This document shows positions 6,960-14,224 of a DNA stretch of 64,000 nucleotides, in pieces. The stretch is from Macrococcus sp. 19Msa1099 (GTDB taxonomy: Bacteria > Bacillota > Bacilli > Staphylococcales > Staphylococcaceae): assembly GCA_019357535.2 (NCBI GenBank), contig CP079955.1, forward strand, positions 1,178,001 to 1,242,000, in the 5' to 3' direction. Numbering within the stretch: the first letter of the stretch is position 1; each line of letters begins with the position of its first letter. The translations under genes were made by a program, and so were the position numbers. Under the pieces are notes generated by a model, which saw nothing but the letters and a program-made list of their open reading frames with translations, ran no database searches and was not told where the DNA came from.

Positions 6960-8228
6960 TTATAATATCAGCTGAATTATCGTTAAACCTAACAAAATAG
7001 TGACTACTACCCATAAAGCTATCATTCTATTATTTAATTTATTTATATGATAGTTTGCTTCTTCTATAGATATTTCTCTTGGTAATTCAAGTTGTTTGCT
7101 AAAAACAATTTTATAAATCAAGACTGATACTATAATCAAAAAAATCAGCAATAATACTAAAGGAATTATATAACCATTAATGTGGGCTAAATCAATAGTG
7201 GGGTTAATTTTAGGATTTTTATCATAGAAAGCCCCTAATAAGAAACCTGTCATCATGATACATATTAAGAAAAAACTTGTATAAAAAACAGTAGGGTGTT
7301 TTTCCCTAAATAAACAACGACATTCTTCGTCATCACTACATTGACAACTTTTTAATTTTAAGCCAGTAAGTTTACTGACTGCACTATATGACATGAAAAC
7401 TAATAAAGTGATTCCAAGCATTAGTAATGACATAAAAATCAACAATTTGGGAACAGGTGTATCTTTTACACTCATAGCTAACGTCGTTAACTCATTAAAT
7501 CCCCCAATAAGCGCAAACATAATAGAAGTAAATATTCCCAATATAGCTACAAATTGAGTATAAATTTGATTTTTGTCCTCCTTTATCTGATTAACTACTT
7601 TTAGAGAGCCTTCTATATCATCATCATAACCCTTTAAAACTAAATCAAATTCGTATATTTTGCTATCGAATTCTTCTAGCTGAACTTTTTGTTTATCATA
7701 TAACCCTTGTTTTTGTTTAATAGCTAGTTCAAGGTGTTCAATGATTTTGTATATATTCTCAATACCATCTAAATTTTTTTTAATTTCACTTAATTTGAAC
7801 TTTTCATCTAATGATTTGGTATCTCCGCCATCTTTAATTCCATAAACCTCTTCTTTAGTAATGTCATCAGAAAACCCTACACTACTATATTCTTTTTCTA
7901 ACCATTCTAGAAATGCTCCTTTAAATAGTGTTGGAAATGTCGCAATTTCTCGCATTTCAGTGGAACTATATTCTTTTTCTTCTTTAAACACTAAATCAGT
8001 TATTCTTGAGTAAGGCACATGTCTAGAACTTAAGTTGTTACAGGACTCTAGTAATTGTTCAAATTCAAAATCTTTAAATAAATCTATAGCCTGATCATCT
8101 TTACTTTGAGTGATATCTACAAATTTATCATAATATAATTTGATGCTATCAATAGAGTAATTGACAGCATCCATGTTATTAATATTTAATTTTTCATTTA
8201 TATATTCTTCTAATATCTCATTAGTCAT
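6960..8228 (-). CDS. Large membrane protein, predicted toxin of the Panacea pair
   Basis: This 422-residue protein has a soluble N-terminal half (~215 residues). The half ends in a coiled-coil stretch (about 150-215) and is followed by five predicted membrane helices (about 223-245, 260-283, 315-335, 350-372 and 400-420). Between helices 2 and 3 is a cysteine cluster, CQCSDDEECRC. I recognise no named family. It overlaps the Panacea-domain gene by 8 nt (ATGACTAATGAG), in the antitoxin-toxin order seen in PanAT loci where diverse toxins, including membrane-active ones, pair with Panacea. By inference it depolarises or permeabilises the membrane, either as a toxin or on infection by another phage. 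It could also be a membrane sensor. Confidence 0.7.
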   Translation of the reverse strand: MTNEILEEYINEKLNINNMDAVNYSIDSIKLYYDKFVDITQSKDDQAIDLFKDFEFEQLLESCNNLSSRHVPYSRITDLVFKEEKEYSSTEMREIATFPTLFKGAFLEWLEKEYSSVGFSDDITKEEVYGIKDGGDTKSLDEKFKLSEIKKNLDGIENIYKIIEHLELAIKQKQGLYDKQKVQLEEFDSKIYEFDLVLKGYDDDIEGSLKVVNQIKEDKNQIYTQFVAILGIFTSIMFALIGGFNELTTLAMSVKDTPVPKLLIFMSLLMLGITLLVFMSYSAVSKLTGLKLKSCQCSDDEECRCLFREKHPTVFYTSFFLICIMMTGFLLGAFYDKNPKINPTIDLAHINGYIIPLVLLLIFLIIVSVLIYKIVFSKQLELPREISIEEANYHINKLNNRMIALWVVVTILLGLTIIQLIL

Positions 8229-8658
8229 TCATAGCACCAACTATATCATCAAAAGTATATTCTGGTCGAAAACCTTTTTTAATATTATCCTCATTATTAG
8301 CCCAAAAACGATGTTCATGACTTAGGCGCACTAGACTGAAAACATTAATTTTTAATAATTTATCTATCCATGTAGTTAATGTCTCATCAATCGATGTGAT
8401 AGGACTAAAGTCACATTCAAGTTTAATCGGTCTATCTTTAAATTTTTTATAGTCTTGATACACTCCAGGATCAACAGGACCATACGGCCAAGCTTGAAGA
8501 TTACCTTGATTAAATAATTCTCTTGCTTGCTCATTGTATTTAGGTGTATCCGCCATGAAAACTAATAAAAAATACATTACTTTTTGTAAATGCAAGTTAG
8601 TTACAGGCGTATTAGTTTCATTTGCTCGTGTCAGAATCATATTAGCTAATTCTTTCAT
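8221..8658 (-). CDS. Panacea-domain (DUF4065/SocA-like) antitoxin
   Basis: This 145-residue protein starts MKELANMILTRANETN after GAAAGGGGG; an upstream in-frame start lies in the leader hairpin. The features TNLHLQKVMYFLLVFMADTP, NLQAWPYGPVDPGVYQDYKK and LVRLSHEHRFWANN are the hallmark segments of the Panacea/DUF4065 fold (LQKLLYF, WxxGPV, SH). Panacea domains neutralise unrelated toxins encoded next to them. The gene is first in a two-gene operon with the membrane protein and has its own promoter and a leader hairpin with a U-run that may limit read-through. Confidence 0.85.
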   Translation of the reverse strand: MKELANMILTRANETNTPVTNLHLQKVMYFLLVFMADTPKYNEQARELFNQGNLQAWPYGPVDPGVYQDYKKFKDRPIKLECDFSPITSIDETLTTWIDKLLKINVFSLVRLSHEHRFWANNEDNIKKGFRPEYTFDDIVGAMND

Positions 8659-8715
8659 TGTAAAATCCCCCTTTCGACAACTGTTCCAATTGTTCTGAAT
8701 ACAGACACAAAAATA

Positions 8716-8733
8716 GACAGTCTTCAAACTGTC
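8716..8733 (-). terminator. Leader hairpin (attenuator) of the Panacea operon
   Basis: Minus strand GACAGT-TTGAAG-ACTGTC followed by TATTTTTG, between the promoter and the Panacea start. It looks like an intrinsic terminator placed inside the 5' leader. Confidence 0.5.
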
Positions 8734-8764
8734 TCCTGTCACTTAACTGTTAATCAAATAAAGA

Positions 8765-8782
8765 TGACAAAAGACTTTGTCA
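8765..8782 (-). promoter_or_regulatory. Promoter/operator of the Panacea operon
   Basis: TTGACA (minus strand, 8782-8777) overlaps the palindrome GACAAA-agac-TTTGTC (8765-8780). A weak -10 (TATTTG or TTTATT) lies downstream. A palindrome on the -35 suggests repression, perhaps by the antitoxin or toxin complex. From 8783 to 8946 I see only AT-rich DNA. Confidence 0.45.
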
Positions 8783-8946
8783 AGCTTTGTCTAACATAGT
8801 CTACTTATTATATACCCTATCCTTTTACTTTAGCAACTTATATAAAGAAAAAAGTATTTTAAATAAAGAAAAATAACTTATAAATTAATAATATTTATTT
8901 TTGAAAGAATATCATATAGAAGAGGGCCATCTTTATAAACAAAAAT

Positions 8947-8977
8947 ATCCCTACACTCTTATTCTGAATGTAGGGAT
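8947..8977 (-). terminator. Terminator of the late/lysis operon
   Basis: Minus strand ATCCCTACATTC pairs with GAGTGTAGGGAT (12 bp) and is followed by ATTTTTG, 10 nt after the endolysin stop. It closes the late transcription unit. Confidence 0.85.
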
Positions 8978-8987
8978 TAAAGTTCAT

Positions 8988-9893
8988 TTATTTAATTGTA
9001 TGCTTGTGTACCCAACCATTATTGCTAGGTGAGTATGTTCTGCACCATATGTTACCTTGTGCGTCTTGAATTTCTTCGAAGATATATACAGTCTCCCCTT
9101 TTTTAAGCGTTCCAATTTCTTTGTTGAAACTAAAGTTACTGAAATCACTACCTGCACGCTGTCTTAGCGATGCGTTATATTGAATCGTTCCTTTGTAGTG
9201 AGGTTTCTCAGACCATGCCTTAATACGTTTAGCACCTTTTGATGCAGGTTTTTTAACAGGTGGTGATTGTTTCACAACTTTTTCAGGTGCAGGTGCAACT
9301 TTCTTAACAGGTGCATCGCCATTCATATACTTAACGATCAAGTTATCGATAACACTCATGTTACGTCTAGCATATCCACATGCAGCAAGTAGATTACCAG
9401 GGTCTTGTTTGTCGGCCTGAATATCTTGATGTCCTGGCATGTTTGTGCGTGGATTAATATCCCACGAATTACATAAAGCTGCCATAATACGACAAGCATT
9501 ATCTAACGATTTAAGAGATTTATTTCTATCACTGTAGTATGATACTTCAATACCAAATGCTACATCGTTTGCATCTGCACCATACCAAGCGTTGTCTGTT
9601 GGTGTACTGTAAATCACGTGCCATGCTTTTTCAGTTACAGGAATACAGATAATACATTCAGTGTCATCTACAAAGATATGTGCTGATGCAACACTAGCCC
9701 ATGGTTCCATATAAGTATTCTTATAGTAGTTCACGTTCTGTTGTGCTGTTGTATTAGGGTTTCCTGTGTCGTGAAACACTGCGAATTTAGGATTACCGCT
9801 GTTCAATCTTTGCCCTGTTCTTCTTGTTCCGATAGGTAAGAAATCTGTATAAACAGAAACACCATTCCAAGTACCGATTTTATTTTTAGTCAT
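8988..9893 (-). CDS. Endolysin: N-acetylmuramoyl-L-alanine amidase with SH3b domain
   Basis: The enzyme cuts the bond between muramic acid and the peptide stem at the end of the lytic cycle. The 301-residue protein has an Amidase_2 domain (about 25-190), with zinc ligands in FAVFHDTGNPN (H41) and PGHQDIQ...DPGN (about 168-182). A lysine/proline-rich linker follows, then a C-terminal SH3b wall-binding domain (GTIQYNASLRQRAGS to GWVHKHTIK). It lacks the CHAP domain common in staphylococcal endolysins. The ATG at 9893 is chosen because TGGAGGAAAAATAAT precedes it. It follows the holin gene by 1 nt. Confidence 0.93.
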   Translation of the reverse strand: MTKNKIGTWNGVSVYTDFLPIGTRRTGQRLNSGNPKFAVFHDTGNPNTTAQQNVNYYKNTYMEPWASVASAHIFVDDTECIICIPVTEKAWHVIYSTPTDNAWYGADANDVAFGIEVSYYSDRNKSLKSLDNACRIMAALCNSWDINPRTNMPGHQDIQADKQDPGNLLAACGYARRNMSVIDNLIVKYMNGDAPVKKVAPAPEKVVKQSPPVKKPASKGAKRIKAWSEKPHYKGTIQYNASLRQRAGSDFSNFSFNKEIGTLKKGETVYIFEEIQDAQGNIWCRTYSPSNNGWVHKHTIK

Positions 9894-9894
9894 A

Positions 9895-10161
9895 TTATTT
9901 TTCCTCCATATTTTCGTTGTTTTTTTCAATATCTAATACTTTTTTAAATTTCTGTGCTTGTTGCGCATTGCGAGTAATATTGTTATTTCTCCAATAAGTC
10001 CACGCAATAGATCCAATTAAAAATAAGTCACTTAATGTTTGGTAGATAAATGTTTCGTCACTTTTAATTAATGGTTTCCCGTAATGTGCCAAAGCAGAGT
10101 TGATTAATGCAATTAATAGAACGACTAAACGTGTCAAAGCTAACTGTAGTTCTTTATTCAT
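9895..10161 (-). CDS. Phage holin (phi LC3-type, class II)
   Basis: This 88-residue protein has two predicted membrane helices (about 9-27 and 45-62), separated by a turn containing KPLIKSDET. The charged C-terminus ends ENMEEK. The size, topology and position directly before the endolysin are those of phage_holin_1. It forms the lesion that releases the endolysin. TGGAGGAATTTATAA precedes the ATG. A hairpin with U-run in front of the gene (10186-10206) may tune its expression relative to upstream tail genes. Confidence 0.85.
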   Translation of the reverse strand: MNKELQLALTRLVVLLIALINSALAHYGKPLIKSDETFIYQTLSDLFLIGSIAWTYWRNNNITRNAQQAQKFKKVLDIEKNNENMEEK

Positions 10162-10185
10162 TTATAAATTCCTCCAATTAAAATA

Positions 10186-10206
10186 GACGTACCATTTTGG
10201 CACGTC
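10186..10206 (-). terminator. Hairpin with U-run before the holin
   Basis: Minus strand GACGTGCC-aaaat-GGTACGTC (8 bp) followed by TATTTTAAT. It is probably a partial terminator between the membrane coiled-coil gene and the lysis pair. Confidence 0.55.
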
Positions 10207-10208
10207 CT

Positions 10209-10610
10209 TTATTTAAAAAATATTTGTGCAAAAACAAAGGCACTTCCGCCGATTGTAGCGAAAGCACCTATGATTGCGACTATGATCTTGTCGTTCGCAT
10301 TCTTACGTTTACTGATAAATTCTTCATGTGAATCTACTTTGCCTTTTAACTTATCAACTTCGCCTTTAAATCCACTCATCGTATCATTTAACGTTACCAT
10401 CTGCCCCTCAATGTTAGTAAGTGATTTAACAAGTGGTTTCTGTGATTCGCTAAATAACGTTATTGCTTTGTCGAGTAAGTGATAGTTATTTGTATGTTTA
10501 TCATCAACTTCATCAATATACTGATATATCTTACGTTTATCACGCTCATGCAGTATCTGTAAATCCTTTAAAGACTCGACTCTATCGTTTTGCAAAATAG
10601 CTAACACCAC
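10209..10610 (-). CDS. XhlA/DUF2951-like membrane-anchored coiled-coil protein
   Basis: This 133-residue protein has a long helical, mostly hydrophilic N-terminal part predicted to form a coiled coil (about 15-100). A basic stretch SKRKNANDK and one C-terminal membrane helix (about 107-130) follow. This layout matches haemolysin XhlA and the DUF2951 proteins of staphylococcal phages, which lie beside holins and may help lysis. It overlaps the upstream membrane protein gene by 29 nt. Confidence 0.75.
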   Translation of the reverse strand: MVLAILQNDRVESLKDLQILHERDKRKIYQYIDEVDDKHTNNYHLLDKAITLFSESQKPLVKSLTNIEGQMVTLNDTMSGFKGEVDKLKGKVDSHEEFISKRKNANDKIIVAIIGAFATIGGSAFVFAQIFFK

Positions 10611-11043
10611 CTATAAATCCAATTACACCTAGACCTGCCGAAAGTATCAAAAAGCCTGTAGGTGTTAACCAGTTAATAGAATTATTTATTCCTGCAACCG
10701 CTAAAAAGAAATAAAAGATTGATAGTCCGATACCACCTATCATTACTAAAAGATCATAAATCTTTCTTGTCAGTCGGTGCGGTATATAGAAACAACTGGC
10801 TATCAGACATATGCTGAAGAACATAATGACTGCCCCCCAGGTCCATAAAGGGAAAACTTGGTGGAGCGCTTCATATAACGGGCTATCATTCACTGCAGAA
10901 TCAGATTCTAATATCCAGAACGATGCTCTAGCTAATGAATAAAGTCCGAACGTAAAGGTTGATGCACATGTCAATTTCTCAGGTGTCGATAGTGGTCGTG
11001 AAATCTTTGAATCATCAGGTGTAACATCTTCAATTCTGTTCAT
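10582..11043 (-). CDS. Four-helix membrane protein of unknown function
   Basis: This 153-residue protein has a soluble N-terminus of about 30 residues and four predicted membrane helices (about 28-48, 67-88, 98-116 and 125-147). I do not recognise a family. It shares its transcription unit and a 29-nt overlap with the XhlA-like gene, so a role in lysis timing or in modifying the lysogen envelope is possible but unproven. The ATG follows AAAAAGGAGTTGATTAA. Confidence 0.75.
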   Translation of the reverse strand: MNRIEDVTPDDSKISRPLSTPEKLTCASTFTFGLYSLARASFWILESDSAVNDSPLYEALHQVFPLWTWGAVIMFFSICLIASCFYIPHRLTRKIYDLLVMIGGIGLSIFYFFLAVAGINNSINWLTPTGFLILSAGLGVIGFIGGVSYFAKR

Positions 11044-11078
11044 TTAATCAACTCCTTTTTAAATTTATTTATAATAAA

Positions 11079-11109
11079 AACCCCTAATCACTTTGCGTGA
11101 ATAGAGGTT
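11079..11109 (-). terminator. Terminator of the 11118-11807 gene
   Basis: Minus strand AACCTCTA with TAGGGGTT plus inner TCAC/GTGA pairing, followed by TTTTATTAT. Together with the promoter at 11835-11863 it makes the preceding gene a self-contained unit. Confidence 0.8.
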
Positions 11110-11117
11110 GAGTATAT

Positions 11118-11807
11118 TTATTTCATTGATTTTGCATCTTCCCAAACTAGTTTAAAGTATAGAGTTGATTCCTCTATAAATTTATCAAGATAATAATCAA
11201 GCTTTTCAGTATCAATACCCGATTTTATTTTATTTGTGGTATTTATAGAATGATTTAATTGAACTTCTTTAACAACATGATAGAAGTTCTCCAATGAATC
11301 TAAAAGCACTTGATGATTTTTATTTATATTACCCTTTTTATCTTTCAATGGATAATATAAATATAGTAAATAGTAGTGTTTATTAAATTTATTCAGATTA
11401 TCAGCATGCTTTTTTATATCTGTAGGCGCCATAAAGTCTGAAATTAAATTAAAATAACTTGATATAAATTCACTGGTAACAGTTCTAACATCTTGCAACC
11501 AATCTATTCTTTGTTTAGCAATTATGTTTGCTACTAGCTCTTTATTTTTTAAATCAGTAAGATGTTTTTCATTTAAATTTCTGATTTCGTTTTGAAATTC
11601 TTGTTGTTTAGTATTCAAACCTAATTGTAAGAGCCTTTGTTTTTTTGCAATTTCTTCATTTGCGTTTCTGTTTTCATTAGACGTTTTTTTATTAAAATAT
11701 ATAGTTGCAAAAGTACCTATTAACGCTATAAATGCAGGTGCATAAGAATTAAATAGTTTCCAAAATTGATCACCAATAATAATAATAATATCGTCAAATA
11801 TACTCAC
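11118..11807 (-). CDS. N-terminally membrane-anchored helical protein, independent transcription unit (moron)
   Basis: GTG at 11807 is chosen because GGAGGAATTACT lies directly before it; an upstream ATG sits in front of that site. The 229-residue protein begins with one membrane helix (about 20-40, APAFIALIGTFATIYF). A coiled coil (about 45-95) and an alpha-helical domain follow. I do not recognise the family. It lies inside the late region but has its own promoter and terminator, the typical organisation of lysogenic-conversion genes expressed from the prophage. Superinfection exclusion at the membrane is a reasonable guess only. Confidence 0.7.
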   Translation of the reverse strand: MSIFDDIIIIIGDQFWKLFNSYAPAFIALIGTFATIYFNKKTSNENRNANEEIAKKQRLLQLGLNTKQQEFQNEIRNLNEKHLTDLKNKELVANIIAKQRIDWLQDVRTVTSEFISSYFNLISDFMAPTDIKKHADNLNKFNKHYYLLYLYYPLKDKKGNINKNHQVLLDSLENFYHVVKEVQLNHSINTTNKIKSGIDTEKLDYYLDKFIEESTLYFKLVWEDAKSMK

Positions 11808-11834
11808 AGTAATTCCTCCATGCATTTTCTTTTA

Positions 11835-11863
11835 AATATACGCTATATCAAAGAAAATGGTAA
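11835..11863 (-). promoter_or_regulatory. Promoter of the moron gene
   Basis: Minus strand TTACCA (11863-11858), a 17-nt spacer and TATATT (11840-11835). No other promoter of this quality is seen inside the structural region. Confidence 0.6.
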
Positions 11864-11939
11864 GAGAATTTTTAAAATTGTGTAATTGATTTAATTTTTA
11901 AGAGATAGTATCTTTTACTTTGATACTCATTCTTTAAGT

Positions 11940-13946
11940 TCACTTGCTTATCCTAAATCTGAAAAACAAAGCTGGTACTGTCACAGTAGAGCCTGTTACA
12001 TTTGCATATCTGATAGTGATTTTATTTGCTTCTAATATATAAGCGTTGAAGATAATTCCGTCAGGCAGTAGTTTTTCAGGTGTAGCCTGCAACATGTGTC
12101 CTACATTAAAGTTTAATAGGTCAAGTTGCGCGTTTGTGATAACAGTTTCAATTGTTCTATTTGCTGGAACGATTGTTTGTTTTGCATAATGCCTTACGAC
12201 TTCTTCGACCATACCATCGATTATTTTAACGAATGGCAACCATTTATTGTTAACCTTATCCCAACGTCTACGATAAAGCGTTTCACTGTTTGAAGGCACG
12301 TATTCTTGATAAGATGTAGAAGGCTCTATGGAACTTACTGTAATTAACATACCCGGTTTTCCTGTTGGAAATGGTGCAGCATTTGTACTTATGATAGGTG
12401 TGATAGAAGTTGCTTGCGCTGGGAACGATGTAACAGGTGTGTCGATATTTGATGAATTGAATTTCAAGGTATAGTAATCTTTTGAAAGTGTGCGTGCATG
12501 TAATTTACCCTCTACATCTAATACGAAATATTCACTTGTACCTGCCTTATCAGTATAATCCCCAACGTCAATAAGATTCCCTACTTTATTCAACCCTTCT
12601 TCAAGTGTGACATTCATCATGTTCTTTTCTCGCGAATAGTCTATAATCTGTTTTAACAATTCTATCTGTGTATTATCAAAACTTTCATATTGCGAATGAC
12701 TTTTGAAGATAATCCAACCATTATTTTCAATTGTTTCATCTAATCTTGCTTTGTAATGCTCCCAAGTGTTATTAGTCGATTCCCCTAACGTTATCCTGTT
12801 CATTCTAAAGGTATCTAAAGGTAATGTATTGATACCTTCCTTAGTAGATATGTTCGCTCTTGCGTAATCACGACTAATCGTTCTCACACTTTTTGTGTTT
12901 TCGCCAAAGGGTTGAACGATGATGTTATGAGTAAAACCCTCACGTTTTAAAACCTTTTGCGCCTCTCTAAATTCATGCTCTACTTCTTCATCTGTTAATT
13001 GTTGAGCATGTTTATGTTCATGTGTATGGCTAACCATCTCAACTCCATACTCACGATTTAAACGATGTAATGTTTCCCAATTCATCACTGTTGGCTCTTG
13101 GTTATCAACCCAAGATGTTACGACTGCTATTGTTAGTTTATTCTTTTTCTCTTTTAAAACGGGTTCCCATTTTTCTAATACTTTAACATTTCCATCATCA
13201 TCAACAAAAGTAATCATTGGGAATTTTCTCCCCGAAGTTGAAATGATAGAACGATTAGTATTATTTTCTAAATCATACAATCTGTTTTTAGATGATTGCA
13301 ACTTGTTCTCTATATCAGTAAGCCCATCGAGATTAACTGCGCCAAATTCAATCCATTTAGTGCCATCAAACACGTACTGTTTATTATCATCTTGAACTAA
13401 TCTTATCTCGTTTTTCTCTGCGTTAAATGGCAAAGCACTTTCAGTCTTTACCGCTTCTTTAGGTTTGAAATTATTCTCATATATCCATTTTTCAGTAGCT
13501 ACTTTATCAATATATTGATCAGTATTTTTTGAAATAAATTCCTTTACTGATTGATTTATTTCCGCTAACGCTTCATCTCTTGATAAATTATTAATAACAT
13601 TTAACTCACTTTTATCATGTGTATCAGAAACCAATATAGTAAAGTCATTGTTACTAGGAAACTTCTGTCCATCAGCAGTCGTAATTTCTAAAGTATGAGG
13701 ATTGGTTTTTAAATCGTTAGCAACTTTAAATGTTACAGCTCCGTTAACGATTTGTTCTGTAGTTTTCTGTCTTATCTTTTTATCTACTTCATCAAGTATA
13801 GTTAATGTACAACTTTGATTTAGGTCGTTCATAATTGAGCCATTAGGTCCGCATAATAACAATTCAATAAGACTTGTATTATCGGATTGTTTAATCACAA
13901 TATAATTATGATAATTATTCTTAGTCTTAAGTGTATTAATCTCCAT
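11940..13946 (-). CDS. Baseplate/receptor-binding protein with polysaccharide deacetylase domain
   Basis: This 668-residue protein has three parts. Residues about 1-125 resemble BppU N-terminal (DUF2479) domains that attach to the baseplate. A linker with coiled coil contains the QYVFDGTKWIEFG segment. Residues about 265-455 have the NodB/polysaccharide deacetylase fold: FPMITFVDDDG, SHTHEHKHAQQ (the metal-binding H-x3-H region), IIVQPFGENTKS and IIFKSHSQYE. The C-terminal part (about 480-668) is fibre-like. A deacetylase in a tail protein suggests it modifies N-acetylated wall glycopolymers during adsorption. The first catalytic motif reads TFVDDD rather than the usual TFDDG, so activity should be tested. 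Confidence 0.85.
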   Translation of the reverse strand: MEINTLKTKNNYHNYIVIKQSDNTSLIELLLCGPNGSIMNDLNQSCTLTILDEVDKKIRQKTTEQIVNGAVTFKVANDLKTNPHTLEITTADGQKFPSNNDFTILVSDTHDKSELNVINNLSRDEALAEINQSVKEFISKNTDQYIDKVATEKWIYENNFKPKEAVKTESALPFNAEKNEIRLVQDDNKQYVFDGTKWIEFGAVNLDGLTDIENKLQSSKNRLYDLENNTNRSIISTSGRKFPMITFVDDDGNVKVLEKWEPVLKEKKNKLTIAVVTSWVDNQEPTVMNWETLHRLNREYGVEMVSHTHEHKHAQQLTDEEVEHEFREAQKVLKREGFTHNIIVQPFGENTKSVRTISRDYARANISTKEGINTLPLDTFRMNRITLGESTNNTWEHYKARLDETIENNGWIIFKSHSQYESFDNTQIELLKQIIDYSREKNMMNVTLEEGLNKVGNLIDVGDYTDKAGTSEYFVLDVEGKLHARTLSKDYYTLKFNSSNIDTPVTSFPAQATSITPIISTNAAPFPTGKPGMLITVSSIEPSTSYQEYVPSNSETLYRRRWDKVNNKWLPFVKIIDGMVEEVVRHYAKQTIVPANRTIETVITNAQLDLLNFNVGHMLQATPEKLLPDGIIFNAYILEANKITIRYANVTGSTVTVPALFFRFRISK

Positions 13947-13947
13947 C

Positions 13948-14214
13948 TTATTCCTCCACTTCTTTCGAGATTACCACTGGTATAATCTCCTTTAGTTTTG
14001 TTGCTTCATTAAGTTCTTTTAACGTTAAAAGAGTCGCATCAGTTTTCACTGATACAACTCCATCTTTTATTTCTAATTTTTCTGATTGTCTTGCTTTGAC
14101 TTCATCAACCATGATTGCTCTGTCGTAATCATCATCTACTACGAGATTCAGTCCTGCTTTGACTATCTTTTCTTCTCCGTCAATAACCTTAGTTAATACT
14201 GCCCAGGCTTCCAT
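13948..14214 (-). CDS. Small tail-region protein, unknown
   Basis: This 88-residue acidic protein starts at MEAWAVLTKV after GGAGGGATGAT; an in-frame ATG ten codons upstream is not supported by a ribosome-binding site. It is encoded between the Tal-like protein and BppU, where small proteins linked to the baseplate are common. The family is not recognised. Confidence 0.8.
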   Translation of the reverse strand: MEAWAVLTKVIDGEEKIVKAGLNLVVDDDYDRAIMVDEVKARQSEKLEIKDGVVSVKTDATLLTLKELNEATKLKEIIPVVISKEVEE

Positions 14215-14224
14215 ATCATCCCTC

